A stretch of DNA of 64,000 nt from DATLNF01 sp963765815 (GTDB lineage: Bacteria > Actinomycetota > Actinomycetes > BP-191): positions 1-64,000 of the forward strand of contig CAVXXT010000009.1 of NCBI GenBank assembly GCA_963765815.1, read 5' to 3'. The translations under genes were made by a program, and so were the position numbers. Shown one piece after another: positions 52,079 to 60,825 of the stretch (position 1 is the stretch's first letter; each line of letters begins with the position of its first letter). The notes under the pieces were generated by a model. The model saw only the letters and a program-made list of their open reading frames with translations. It had not been told where the DNA came from and ran no database searches.

Positions 52079-53200
52079 TCAGTCCCAATACGCCGGCAGG
52101 TCGTAGCCGACGGCGAACACCAGCGGGCCTGACACGGTGGCGCCGGTCGGCCCGATGGCGACGTCGGGATCGTCCGCCGCGAGCTGCAGCGTCCAGAGCG
52201 GGTCGCCGGAGAACAGGTCGAGCGAGGTCAGCGTCGACCTTCGCTCGTCGAGTGTCACCACCGTCGGCGGCTCCAGCACGGCATGGACGTCGCGAGTCGG
52301 GGCGTCGACGTGCCAGCGCCGTACGCCGGTCGCGGCGTCGTACGCCGTCGTGCCCGCACCGCCTGCCGTGACGACGACGCCGCCGGTCGCGACGATCGAG
52401 TCGAAGGCACCGGCCCCGCTCGCCCGCCACGCGGTCCGTCCGGACACGCCGTCGAGCGCCACCAGCTCGGCTCCGAGAACGAACACGACCGCCGTGGACG
52501 ACGCGACCACCGACCGCGACGGCCCGCTGCCCAGCTGCACCCGCCACTTCTCGACGCCGTCGATCCGCCCGAGTCCCCGCACCACGCCGTCGACGTCGCT
52601 GGACACGACGACGTCGCCGACGATGCGCGCGCCGGGGTACGAGCCACGTGGCAGCGGCGTCGACCACCGCGTGCGCCCGTCGGACACCGCGACCGCCACG
52701 AGCTCATCGAGATCCGGGCCGGTCGGCAGCCCGGGCGGCAGCAGGACGGGGGCCGACACGTCAGGCGGCTTGCTCACCCCGACCGCGATGTCGTCGTCCG
52801 CGGCCGAGACGCTGTCGATCGCCGACGTCGACCAGCGGATCGTGCCGGACGTCGCGTCGAGCGCCAGGACCGGCTCTCGCCCGCCGCCGACGTAGGCGAC
52901 CTGCCCGGCCACGACGGCGGGGCTGCTGCCATTGCCGGCGTGTGTCCACCTCTGCCGGCCGGTGACCGGGTCGATCCCAACGTACCGGCTCGGGCCGGTG
53001 ACGACCGCGATCGCGGCCGACCCCGACGGGTTGGTCGGCACTCCGCCCCCGACGTCGGTCGTGAAGATCCGCTTGCCGGTCGGCGAGACCGCCACCAGCG
53101 ACTGACGCGGGGCGGCGCCTGCTCCCCGGCACGAGACCACGGCGGCCAGGAGCACGACGGCGGTTGCCCGCGCGCTCGCTCTGCCGAGTCGGCCGCTCAT
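52079..53200 (-). CDS. PQQ-type beta-propeller lipoprotein
   Basis: 373 residues. Signal peptide with lipobox VVSC. The body is built from repeated blades of the PQQ/BamB kind: GIDPVTGRQRWTHAGN, ALDATSGTIRWSTS, GLGRIDGVEKWRVQ, ALDGVSGRTAWRAS, AYDAATGVRRWHVD and SLDLFSGDPLWTLQ. Blades repeat roughly every 45 residues. No catalytic PQQ-enzyme residues are evident, so a scaffold or binding role is likely. Divergent from the ceramidase-like gene. Confidence 0.82.
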   Translation of the reverse strand: MSGRLGRASARATAVVLLAAVVSCRGAGAAPRQSLVAVSPTGKRIFTTDVGGGVPTNPSGSAAIAVVTGPSRYVGIDPVTGRQRWTHAGNGSSPAVVAGQVAYVGGGREPVLALDATSGTIRWSTSAIDSVSAADDDIAVGVSKPPDVSAPVLLPPGLPTGPDLDELVAVAVSDGRTRWSTPLPRGSYPGARIVGDVVVSSDVDGVVRGLGRIDGVEKWRVQLGSGPSRSVVASSTAVVFVLGAELVALDGVSGRTAWRASGAGAFDSIVATGGVVVTAGGAGTTAYDAATGVRRWHVDAPTRDVHAVLEPPTVVTLDERRSTLTSLDLFSGDPLWTLQLAADDPDVAIGPTGATVSGPLVFAVGYDLPAYWD

Positions 53201-53277
53201 GCTCGCAGCGTGGCAGGTGGCGCCGGGTTGTGTCCGTTTCAGCAGGTCCGACGGTCTCCGGCGCCGAACCCGCCCGG

Positions 53278-56200
53278 ATGCCATCTGGGGGATTCCGCGT
53301 CCGTCTGCTCGTCTCCGTCACGGCCGCCGCGCTCGCGGTGCTCGCCGGCGTCCCGGTCGTCACTGCGCAGGCAGCGCCGCCGGTCCTCGCCGCTGCCGGC
53401 CAGGTGCGCGCCGGCGCGGCAGTGGTCGACGCCAGCTGGCACGTCGGCGCGTCGCAGGGCCAGTACGCCGACGACGGCGCACCGGTAGGCCCGGACGCGG
53501 TCGACCCCTACACCCACTCGACCAAGCGGGTGTCCTCGGTCGGCCTGCAGTCGCGGATCACCACTCGCGCCCTCGTCGTCGAAGGCGCCAACGGCAAGCG
53601 CGTGGCCGTGATCTCGCACGATCTCTACCTGCCGCAGGACCTGCTCGCCCGCCGGGTCGCCCAGCTGGTCGCGGAGCACGACCGCGACGTCACCCTCGGT
53701 CTCGCCGACGGCCCCGCCACCGGCCTCACCGCCGACGCGATCGCGATGACGGCGTCGCACAGCCACGGCTCGCCGTACTACTCGACGCCGTCGGCCGGCG
53801 TCTGGGTCTTCCAGGACGTCTACGACATCCGGTTCTTCGAGTACATGGCCACCAAGATGGCCGAGGCGATCGTGACGGCGGCCGAGCGGCTCACGCCGGT
53901 CCGCGTCGGAGGCGCCACGGTGCGCTCCAACGACGTGACGAGCCACTCCTACGGCCCGCAGGTCGCGACCGACGGCACGCCGGCCGGTCAGCCGTGGGAC
54001 TTCACCACCCAGACGCTCTCCGTGGTCCGGTTCGACTCGGCGAGCACGGGCGCGCCGGTGGCGACCTGGGTGGTCTTCGGCATGCACCCGGAGTTCAGCT
54101 ACGGCGACAACCTGGTCACCGGCGAGGTCATGCACACGATCGCGAAGATGGTCGACCGCGAGGTCGGCGGTGTCACGGTCATGTCGCAGAACGAGACCGG
54201 CGCGAGCGGACCCCACAAGGACCTGCGGGCGCACGCCGCCGAGGATCGGCGGGAGTTCCAGGAGAGCTCGTTCACCGGCATGGAGCGAGCCGCGCGATAC
54301 GTCGCCGACACGGTGAAGAGCGCGCGGTCGGCGGTCACATCCGGCGATCCCGAGACGCCCGGCCAGTACGCCCCGATGACCGGCGCCGCCGACGTCGACT
54401 TCGTCACCGAGCGGTTCGCGCCGCCGGCCACCCGGCCGTATCCCGGCGTATCCAACTGCAACATGGAGCGCACCTACGACCTCGAGCCGGGCGTGCCGAT
54501 CGCCGGCCTCCCCGACTGCGAGTTCATGTTCGCCGAGGCGGCCCGGCCGATCACCGACCCGATCTCCGCGGCCACGAACCTCGGCGCGATCCACGACCAG
54601 CTCCGCGCGGCCGGCGTGCCGATTCCGGACAGCTACGCGCCGCCGGCGCTGCTGGCGCTGCAGGAGTCCGCGACGATCCGGATGCAGGCCTTCCGCATCG
54701 GCGACATCGGCGTCACGTTCTGCGCCTGCGAGCAGTTCAGCGACCAGTCGCTCAACCTCGTGTCGCGGCTGGACCGCACGCCGAACAACCTGTTCGTCGG
54801 GTTCGACTGGTCCGACCTCCCCGGCTTCTGCACGCAGCAGAACGACACGACGTGGAAGTGCAAGAACCCGAAGAACCAGTCCCAGTACCTCGCGCCGATC
54901 ACCGACCTGAAGTACCGGCGGATGCGCGCGCAGATCCACAACGACGCGGCCGGCTGGGAGCTCGACCCTGCCTCTCTCAACGGCGAGTCAGAGCCGGTCG
55001 ACCCGGCGCAGATCAAGGGCAACTACACCCACGAGGAGCACACCGCCAACGGCTACGGCCTGGTGCTCACCGTCGGCATGGCCAACGACTACTGGGGCTA
55101 CACGCCCAGCTACCGCGAGTACCGCCAGGGCGATCACTACCGCAAGGCGCTCGAGGCCGCCGGCCCGCACGCGAGCGACTTCTTCGCCACCCGGCTCGCG
55201 CGGATGGCCGCTTCACTCAACGGCGGGACGCCAGTCCCGCTGATGCCGCAGGACATCGCCTACGCCAACTCCGAGGCCAACCGCGCCGAGGCGTTCGCCG
55301 CCGCGCTCGGCTCGACCGCTCGCGCGTACGTCGCGGCGTACCAGGCGTCGCTGCCGGTAGACGGCGGCGCTCCGGAGATCGTCGCGCAGCCGGCGAACAT
55401 CACCCGCTTCGCTGCAGCCAACGTGCAGTGGGTCGGCGGCTCGACCTGGACCGACGTGCCCGACGTGCGGGTCGAGCGCCTCGTCGGCGGCGCGTGGACG
55501 TCGTACGCCGACAGCCGCGGCGAGGTCCCGATCATGGTCGCGTTCCCTGCCCTCGACGAGCTGCCGACGTGGCGGGCCGGCGCGTTCGAGTGGAAGTGGA
55601 CCGCGACCTTCGAGGCGTTCACCTCCGATCTCGCCAACCTCGGCGACCGGCCGGGGCAGACGCCGGCGGGGCAGTACCGCTTCGTCGTCGACGGTCGACG
55701 CCGGGTCGGCGCGCCGGCGGCGGAGGAGGGCTACCACCTCGAGAGTGCGGCATTCACTGTCTCCCCGTGGGGCGGCGTCACCGCGGAGGACGTGCGGGTC
55801 GAGCCCGGCGGCGCGGTGTCGTTCACGGTCGGCCCGACGTCCACCCACACCTTCGGAACCTCGCGCACCTACACGGTCGGGCCGATCGACTACCCGGACA
55901 CCTACACGAGCCCGTTCGTGCACATCCGCAACGAGCGCAGGCTCTACACCTACGGCCTGAGTGACGCGTCGCGGCACCAGCAGTACTGCCACAAGTGCAC
56001 GTTCCGACCGTGGGCCGACACCGCAACCGTGCGCACCACGACGGTGCGGGTCGAGCGGGTCGGCGGGGGTCGCGACGTCGTCGTCGCGACGCAGACGGGC
56101 GGCCGCTGGGTCGCGCCGACGGCGCTCGCGCCCGGTGACGCGGCGTACGTCGAGGTCGGCGGGATCGTCGACAGCTACGGCGAGAGCAATGCGCAGCGCT

Positions 56201-56364
56201 TCGTCATCGCCGGCACGCCCACCGACCCGCTGCCCGTCCTGACCGGACCGGAGCCGGTCGTGCCAGAGATCCCGGTCACCGGGCTGCTGCCTATCGCTGC
56301 GCTGCTGCTGACCGTCGCCTTCGTCGCGCGACAGCGCCGAGTGCGAGTGCCGCTGCCCCGATAG
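53278..56364 (+). CDS. Neutral/alkaline ceramidase-like cell-surface protein with C-terminal anchor
   Basis: 1028 residues. Signal peptide (RVRLLVSVTAAALAVLAGVPVV), then the ceramidase N-terminal domain: RAGAAVVDASW, VAVISHDLYLPQD, TASHSHGSPYYSTP in the place of the THTHSGP nucleophile/metal block, FGMHPEFSYG and MSQNETGASGP. A long C-terminal region follows. The end reads IPVTG (56269-56283), hydrophobic helix and RQRRVRVPLPR, a sortase-type sorting signal. It may cleave amide-linked lipids. Its last 74 bases overlap the convergent gene. Start: ATG 53278, with no strong ribosome site. Confidence 0.8.
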   Translation: MPSGGFRVRLLVSVTAAALAVLAGVPVVTAQAAPPVLAAAGQVRAGAAVVDASWHVGASQGQYADDGAPVGPDAVDPYTHSTKRVSSVGLQSRITTRALVVEGANGKRVAVISHDLYLPQDLLARRVAQLVAEHDRDVTLGLADGPATGLTADAIAMTASHSHGSPYYSTPSAGVWVFQDVYDIRFFEYMATKMAEAIVTAAERLTPVRVGGATVRSNDVTSHSYGPQVATDGTPAGQPWDFTTQTLSVVRFDSASTGAPVATWVVFGMHPEFSYGDNLVTGEVMHTIAKMVDREVGGVTVMSQNETGASGPHKDLRAHAAEDRREFQESSFTGMERAARYVADTVKSARSAVTSGDPETPGQYAPMTGAADVDFVTERFAPPATRPYPGVSNCNMERTYDLEPGVPIAGLPDCEFMFAEAARPITDPISAATNLGAIHDQLRAAGVPIPDSYAPPALLALQESATIRMQAFRIGDIGVTFCACEQFSDQSLNLVSRLDRTPNNLFVGFDWSDLPGFCTQQNDTTWKCKNPKNQSQYLAPITDLKYRRMRAQIHNDAAGWELDPASLNGESEPVDPAQIKGNYTHEEHTANGYGLVLTVGMANDYWGYTPSYREYRQGDHYRKALEAAGPHASDFFATRLARMAASLNGGTPVPLMPQDIAYANSEANRAEAFAAALGSTARAYVAAYQASLPVDGGAPEIVAQPANITRFAAANVQWVGGSTWTDVPDVRVERLVGGAWTSYADSRGEVPIMVAFPALDELPTWRAGAFEWKWTATFEAFTSDLANLGDRPGQTPAGQYRFVVDGRRRVGAPAAEEGYHLESAAFTVSPWGGVTAEDVRVEPGGAVSFTVGPTSTHTFGTSRTYTVGPIDYPDTYTSPFVHIRNERRLYTYGLSDASRHQQYCHKCTFRPWADTATVRTTTVRVERVGGGRDVVVATQTGGRWVAPTALAPGDAAYVEVGGIVDSYGESNAQRFVIAGTPTDPLPVLTGPEPVVPEIPVTGLLPIAALLLTVAFVARQRRVRVPLPR

Positions 56365-58114
56365 CGGGCAGCGCCATGCCGCCGCCGGTTGCGGGCAGCG
56401 GCCTGCTCTCCGGCTTCGGCTGGGCGGGCGGGATCCGCGGTGCCGCGCTCGACGTGCCGCTCGGCCGTGGCGCGGGTGACGCGCCTCCCGTCGGCGGCGG
56501 CGCGCTGAGCGGGTCGGTCGGGTCGATGACCTCGCCGTTGGCGCAGGTCGCCATCGGGCCGTCCGGCGCGTCGTCGTACTCCTCGAACAGCCCACGCCCG
56601 CAGAACTGACGCGCGATCACGGCCTCGTCGTCGACGGAGAGGTCGCCGGCCTCGTTGTTCGGGCCGTTGGCGTTCTTCACGCACTCGCCGATGCAGCCGT
56701 CGGCGTACCCGACGACCACCCGGCCGTACTTGTCCACGTCGACCCCGGTGAAGTCGAGCAGGTTGCGCTTGCTGCCCGGGCAGGACTCGCCGCCCTCGGC
56801 CGAGCCCCACCAGATGCAGCCGCGCTGCACCGGGTCGTTCGGCGTGACGTCCTGCGTGGTCCAGCTCGCGCCGCCGTCGAAGGTCATCGCGACATAGAGG
56901 TGCCACCCGCCCTTCGGGTCACCCTGGTCGGGGTCGAACTCGACCAGCTGGTTCTCCGGCACGTCCTCGGCATTGAGCGGTGCCTCGGTCGGCGTGCCGA
57001 CGAAGGCGATCGCCGCGCGGCCGGCGCTGCCGGCGGTGACCTTCGGGAAGGTCGCGTTCTTGAGCTTGTACGGCAGGCCGACGTCGACCGACGGCGTGAA
57101 CGTGGCGCCGTGGTCGTCCGACGTCACGACCATCATGTTGCTGCTGTCGCTCTCGTAGGCGACGTACACCTTGTTCGCCGCATCGACGGCGACCGCGGGG
57201 TCGGAGTCGAAGTTGGGCGCCTCGGAGTCCTTGATCTGGCGAATGGTCCAGGTGAGGCCATCATCTTGAGTGACGACGACAGCCGAGTGCAGCTCCGTGC
57301 CAGTCTCGTCGGAGCACTCGAAGTTCGGCAGGTACGCCGTGCCGTCGGGCCCGATCCGGATGTGCCCGTGCAGGCCCGTGCAGCCCTGCACGCCCGGCGT
57401 CGGACCGCTCGCCGCGTTGAAGAGCGTGTACGCCGGCCGGCTCTGGATGAAGGTCTGCCCGCCGTCGCGGCTGACCGAGCAGGCGGCGTAGGCGACGACC
57501 TGCGAGCAGTAGTAGACGAGGCGGCCCGGCCCGTAGACCGGCGACCCGATCGGCGTCGCCGCCGGACCGGCGACGAGCATCTGGTGATCGAAGTTGGAGC
57601 CGATGCCGCAGCCCTGCGACGTGACCCACGCGCTCGCCGTCGGAGCTCCCGCGACTGGCGGCTCGCCGTCGGAGTCGGTGTACGACGTCACGCTGCACGG
57701 CGGCGCGAGCTGTGACACGAAGGTACGGCCGGTGACGTTGTCGGTGAACAGGTACGGGTCGAGCGTCGTCACGCCCTCGATCGGGTTGGTGACGTCCTTC
57801 CACTCCGCCGTCGGCGGCCGGCGGGTGTCGTTGAACGTGAGCTGGATGGTCTCCAGCACGGCCTGGTACATGACCTTGTCGGTCTTCCAGTTGACCCCGA
57901 TCGACGGCTCGCCCGCGTCGTGGCCGAGGCCGCTCTCCTCCGGCGCGTAGTAGTTGGCGAAGCGCGCGGTGAGCGGGCTGTTCGGGTCGGCCAGCGTCAC
58001 CGGCGCGGCCGCGGTCGCGTCGTGGCGGCTGCCCGCTGCGAACGGCAGCGTGAGCAGAACGCTCAGGGCGAGCATGGTGGGGAGGACGTTCCGGCGAGAG
58101 CGCAGACGAGGCAT
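56291..58114 (-). CDS. LPATG-anchored BNR/Asp-box surface protein
   Basis: 607 residues. Signal peptide, propeller domain with Asp-box turns SRDGGQTF, TQDDGLTW, SDDHGATF and TFDGGASW, then a Pro/Ser/Ala-rich stalk and LPATGGG, hydrophobic helix (ALPAIGAAALALGAVA) and RRRRR tail: a sortase sorting signal. Paralogue of 48678-50084. Several cysteine pairs suggest disulfides. Catalytic sialidase residues not recognised. Overlaps the ceramidase-like gene antisense over both C-terminal helices. Confidence 0.83.
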   Translation of the reverse strand: MPRLRSRRNVLPTMLALSVLLTLPFAAGSRHDATAAAPVTLADPNSPLTARFANYYAPEESGLGHDAGEPSIGVNWKTDKVMYQAVLETIQLTFNDTRRPPTAEWKDVTNPIEGVTTLDPYLFTDNVTGRTFVSQLAPPCSVTSYTDSDGEPPVAGAPTASAWVTSQGCGIGSNFDHQMLVAGPAATPIGSPVYGPGRLVYYCSQVVAYAACSVSRDGGQTFIQSRPAYTLFNAASGPTPGVQGCTGLHGHIRIGPDGTAYLPNFECSDETGTELHSAVVVTQDDGLTWTIRQIKDSEAPNFDSDPAVAVDAANKVYVAYESDSSNMMVVTSDDHGATFTPSVDVGLPYKLKNATFPKVTAGSAGRAAIAFVGTPTEAPLNAEDVPENQLVEFDPDQGDPKGGWHLYVAMTFDGGASWTTQDVTPNDPVQRGCIWWGSAEGGESCPGSKRNLLDFTGVDVDKYGRVVVGYADGCIGECVKNANGPNNEAGDLSVDDEAVIARQFCGRGLFEEYDDAPDGPMATCANGEVIDPTDPLSAPPPTGGASPAPRPSGTSSAAPRIPPAQPKPESRPLPATGGGMALPAIGAAALALGAVARRRRRSAAAQR

Positions 58115-58220
58115 CTGGGCATCATCACCCGAACGCGTTCAGGTCGCGACCGGGGCATGATCGGGGAGTGGGCCGCCCGGCGCCTCGCCTCTCCCTTGGC
58201 CGCTGGCCCCTGACCGCTTC

Positions 58221-59528
58221 CTACGCCGCCTGCTGCATAAGGACGGCGACGACGTAGTGCAGGTCGAGCCGGTCGTGGGTGGTCATCGGCGGCAGGGTGG
58301 TGGCGGTGATGATCCCGGCGGGGTCGAGTGCTTCCGCGGGCTGAACGGCGAGCGCGGGGTGGTGCAGGACGGGGACGCCGTCGGCAGTCTTCACAGTCAG
58401 GGTGCGATCCACGCGCAGGGTGAGCTGGAAGTCGAGCTGGTGGATCAGCGTGTGATGGCGGCTGCAGACGAGCACGAGATTTGCGAGGTCGGTCGGTCCG
58501 CCGCGGGACCAGTACTCGACGTGGTGGCCGTGCAGCCGGTGGGTGCGGGTGCAGCCGGGGAAGCGGCAGCGTTCCCCGTCGAGCCGGCCGAGGAGCTCGC
58601 GTAGCGGGTCGCTCAGGGTGCGGCTGGTGCGGCCGAGGTCGAACCTCGTCAGGTCGGCCGCGACGATCGGCCGCAGGTGCGTTTTGAGCTCGTCGAGTGA
58701 CGGTGCGGCGTCCGGCGGGAGGATCTCGCCGTCGGCGGTGCGGGCCCAGCCGGAGATCGGGTCGACCTGCGCGGTGAGCCGCTGCCGGGCGCGCCGGGCG
58801 GCGTCCGGCTTGCTCTTGATGGTGGTCGCGAGCGAGGTCTGCGCTACCCGGACCATCCCTTCGGCGATGCTCGCCCGCACCGTCGGGTCGGAGTCCTCCT
58901 CACCGAGCGGCCGGCGCTGTGGAGAACTGCGTTCCGCGGAACGCTCGGCGTCGCGTTCCCGGTCGATCTCCTCCCGCGCGGCGTCGAGCGCGGCGAGCAG
59001 GACCGCGCCCTGCTCGGCCGGCAGCTTCACCGTCAGCACCATCGTGCCGTCGTCGTCGTAGCGCACGGATGAGCGCATCTTCCACCGCGCATGCCCCGGG
59101 TCGGTCTCGTCCTCGGCCGGCTTCCGCGCCCGGCGCACCCCGAGGACCGTCCGCTCCAGCTGCTGGCCGGTCATCACCCGGGCCAGGTCGATCCACCGCT
59201 GCTCGTCACCCGGCACCGCGACCCGGGTGATCGCCCGCACCTGCGAGTACGACAGCTCACCACGGCACATCGCTGCGGTGACCAGCGGCAGCTGCACGAG
59301 CGCTCGGGCGGTGCGGGCGCGCTCCTGCGCTGCGCGCGGCGCCCAGCCGAGGCGCCAGGTCAGCCACTGGGTCAACGACAGGCACCCGTGAGTGGCCCAC
59401 CCCTCCCGCCGGTCGTACTCCGCGATCAGCGCCAACAGCCGCGCCTCACCCGCCGCCACGCGGCCGGCCCAGGTCGCGATCTCATCCGCAACCTGCTCGT
59501 CAGACAATGTCTCAAAGGTCTCCGTCAT
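58221..59528 (-). CDS. DUF222 / HNH endonuclease-domain protein
   Basis: 435 residues, the 13E12-repeat-like family common and multi-copy in actinobacteria. N-terminal DUF222 helices, then a C-terminal HNH nuclease with CRFPGC, HGHHVEYWSRGGPTDLANLVLVCSRHH-type spacing (zinc cysteines and the His-Asn-His residues). Role unproven; often considered a domesticated or selfish-element nuclease, but no inverted ends or target duplication are seen here. Leaderless -10 box 6 bases before the ATG. Confidence 0.88.
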   Translation of the reverse strand: MTETFETLSDEQVADEIATWAGRVAAGEARLLALIAEYDRREGWATHGCLSLTQWLTWRLGWAPRAAQERARTARALVQLPLVTAAMCRGELSYSQVRAITRVAVPGDEQRWIDLARVMTGQQLERTVLGVRRARKPAEDETDPGHARWKMRSSVRYDDDGTMVLTVKLPAEQGAVLLAALDAAREEIDRERDAERSAERSSPQRRPLGEEDSDPTVRASIAEGMVRVAQTSLATTIKSKPDAARRARQRLTAQVDPISGWARTADGEILPPDAAPSLDELKTHLRPIVAADLTRFDLGRTSRTLSDPLRELLGRLDGERCRFPGCTRTHRLHGHHVEYWSRGGPTDLANLVLVCSRHHTLIHQLDFQLTLRVDRTLTVKTADGVPVLHHPALAVQPAEALDPAGIITATTLPPMTTHDRLDLHYVVAVLMQQAA

Positions 59529-59534
59529 CCCTCG

Positions 59535-59540
59535 ACGATA
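59535..59540 (-). promoter_or_regulatory. -10 box of leaderless DUF222/HNH gene
   Basis: Minus-strand TATCGT, 6 bases before ATG 59528. Confidence 0.55.
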
Positions 59541-59633
59541 GAGACCAGGTGTGACAAATCCTGTCGCCGGAATCGTTGGCGCGCAAGGCTTCCAGCCCGA
59601 CTTCGATGTCGTGCGTGCGACGCGGGAGCAGCC

Positions 59634-60272
59634 CTACTTGCGGAGGAGGAAGTGGGCCACCGACGCCGAGGCGATGTGCTCCACCGACGTGAAGGCGCCG
59701 ACGACCTCGTCGAGGTCCTCGAACAGGCGCTCGCCGCCGCCGAGCAGCACCGGCGTGACCGCGATGTGCATCTCGTCGACGAGTCCTGCGCGGAGGTACT
59801 GCCGCACGGTCGACGCGCCGCCGCCGAGCCGGACGTCACGGCCGTCCGCGGCGGCAACGGCTCGATCGAGCGCAGCCTCTATGCCAGACGTGACGAAGTG
59901 GAACGTCGTACCGCCCTCCATCTCCAGCGGCGCGCGCTCGTGATGGGTCAGGACGAAGACGGGGTGGTGGAACGGCGGGTCGTCGCCCCACCAGCCGGTC
60001 CAGGTGTCGTCCCACGGTCCGCGGACCGGCCCGAACATGTTCCGACCCATGATCGTCGCGCCGATGTTGTCCTCGCCGCGCGCGCTGAGGTCGTCGTCGA
60101 CGCCCGCTTCGCCGCCAAGCTCTCCGTGGGATGCACGCCACGACCTCGTGGCGATGACCCACCCGTGCAGACCCTCGCCGCCGACACCGAGCGGCGCGTC
60201 GGCGCTCTGGTCCGGGCCGGCGGCGTACCCGTCCAAGGACACGCAGAGGCTGTGGATGCGCAGCTTCGCCAT
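59634..60272 (-). CDS. Dihydrofolate reductase-family (RibD C-terminal domain) protein
   Basis: 212 residues. Starts MAKLRIHSLCVSLDGYAAGP, with GATIMGRNMFG and DVRLGGGASTVRQYLRAGLVDEMHI, the fold-defining pieces of the RibD_C reductases. These use NADPH on pterin- or flavin-precursor-like substrates, but the stand-alone members have no known substrate. Its 5' end is 26 bases from the tRNA gene. Confidence 0.85.
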   Translation of the reverse strand: MAKLRIHSLCVSLDGYAAGPDQSADAPLGVGGEGLHGWVIATRSWRASHGELGGEAGVDDDLSARGEDNIGATIMGRNMFGPVRGPWDDTWTGWWGDDPPFHHPVFVLTHHERAPLEMEGGTTFHFVTSGIEAALDRAVAAADGRDVRLGGGASTVRQYLRAGLVDEMHIAVTPVLLGGGERLFEDLDEVVGAFTSVEHIASASVAHFLLRK

Positions 60273-60297
60273 CCGGGTCTCCCGGCTCGTGATGTGG

Positions 60298-60372
60298 TGG
60301 TGCCCCCGGCAGGATTCGAACCTGCGCTTCTACCTCCGGAGGGTAGCGCTCTATCCCCTGAGCTACGGGGGC
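60298..60372 (-). tRNA. tRNA-Arg (CCG)
   Basis: Cloverleaf on the minus strand: 7-base acceptor stem GCCCCCG/CGGGGGC, D-stem GCTC/GAGC, anticodon stem CTACC/GGTAG with loop CTCCGGA (anticodon CCG, reading CGG), T-loop TTCGAAT. Discriminator A at 60301 and genome-encoded CCA at 60300-60298. It lies 453 bases from argS on the opposite strand. Confidence 0.95.
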
Positions 60373-60405
60373 CAGGGCAGGGGCACGATACCCCAGCGCC
60401 CGGGA

Positions 60406-60411
60406 TAGCCT
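60406..60411 (+). promoter_or_regulatory. -10 box of leaderless receiver-protein gene
   Basis: TAGCCT, 6 bases before GTG 60418. Confidence 0.55.
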
Positions 60412-60417
60412 CTGTGG

Positions 60418-60792
60418 GTGCCGACCCGCGTGCTCGTCGTCGATGACGACGCCGTCATCCGTCAGCTGGTGTGCGTCAACCTCGAGCTCGAGGGCTTCGA
60501 GGTGTTCACCGCCGAGGACGGCATGGACGCGTTGGAGAAGGTCGGCGAGGTCGACCCCGCCGTCATCACTCTCGACATCATGATGCCCCGGATGGACGGC
60601 TGGGAGACCGCCGCGCGACTGCATGACAACCCCGACACCGCGCACATCAAGGTGGTCCTGCTCAGCGCCCGGGCGCAGGAGGCCGACCTCCGCAGGGGCC
60701 ACGGCCTCGGCGTCGACGCCTACCTCACCAAGCCGTTCGACCCGGACGAGCTGATCACCCTGGTACGCCGCCTGGCCGGCGAAACCGCGTAA
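60418..60792 (+). CDS. Stand-alone response regulator receiver protein
   Basis: 124 residues, a single CheY-like receiver without output domain. Acidic pocket Asp9-Asp11, phospho-acceptor Asp53 (TLDIMMPRMDGW), Ser83 and Lys105 (LTKPF). It would relay phosphate or bind a partner; no histidine kinase is adjacent. Leaderless transcript predicted from GTG 60418. Placed just before argS-lysA-hom. Confidence 0.88.
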   Translation: MPTRVLVVDDDAVIRQLVCVNLELEGFEVFTAEDGMDALEKVGEVDPAVITLDIMMPRMDGWETAARLHDNPDTAHIKVVLLSARAQEADLRRGHGLGVDAYLTKPFDPDELITLVRRLAGETA

Positions 60793-60813
60793 CGAGCGCG
60801 CTCACGCGCACGG

Positions 60814-60819
60814 TAGCCT
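60814..60819 (+). promoter_or_regulatory. -10 box of leaderless argS
   Basis: TAGCCT, 6 bases before ATG 60826. Confidence 0.55.
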
Positions 60820-60825
60820 CGCCGC

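Noticed and set aside
58221..59528. Mobile element around the DUF222/HNH gene
   Set aside because: No terminal inverted repeats, target duplication or transposase nearby; composition matches the neighbours.
60418..60792. PdtaR partner of the PdtaS kinase
   Set aside because: The protein is a bare receiver of 124 residues without the ANTAR RNA-binding domain.
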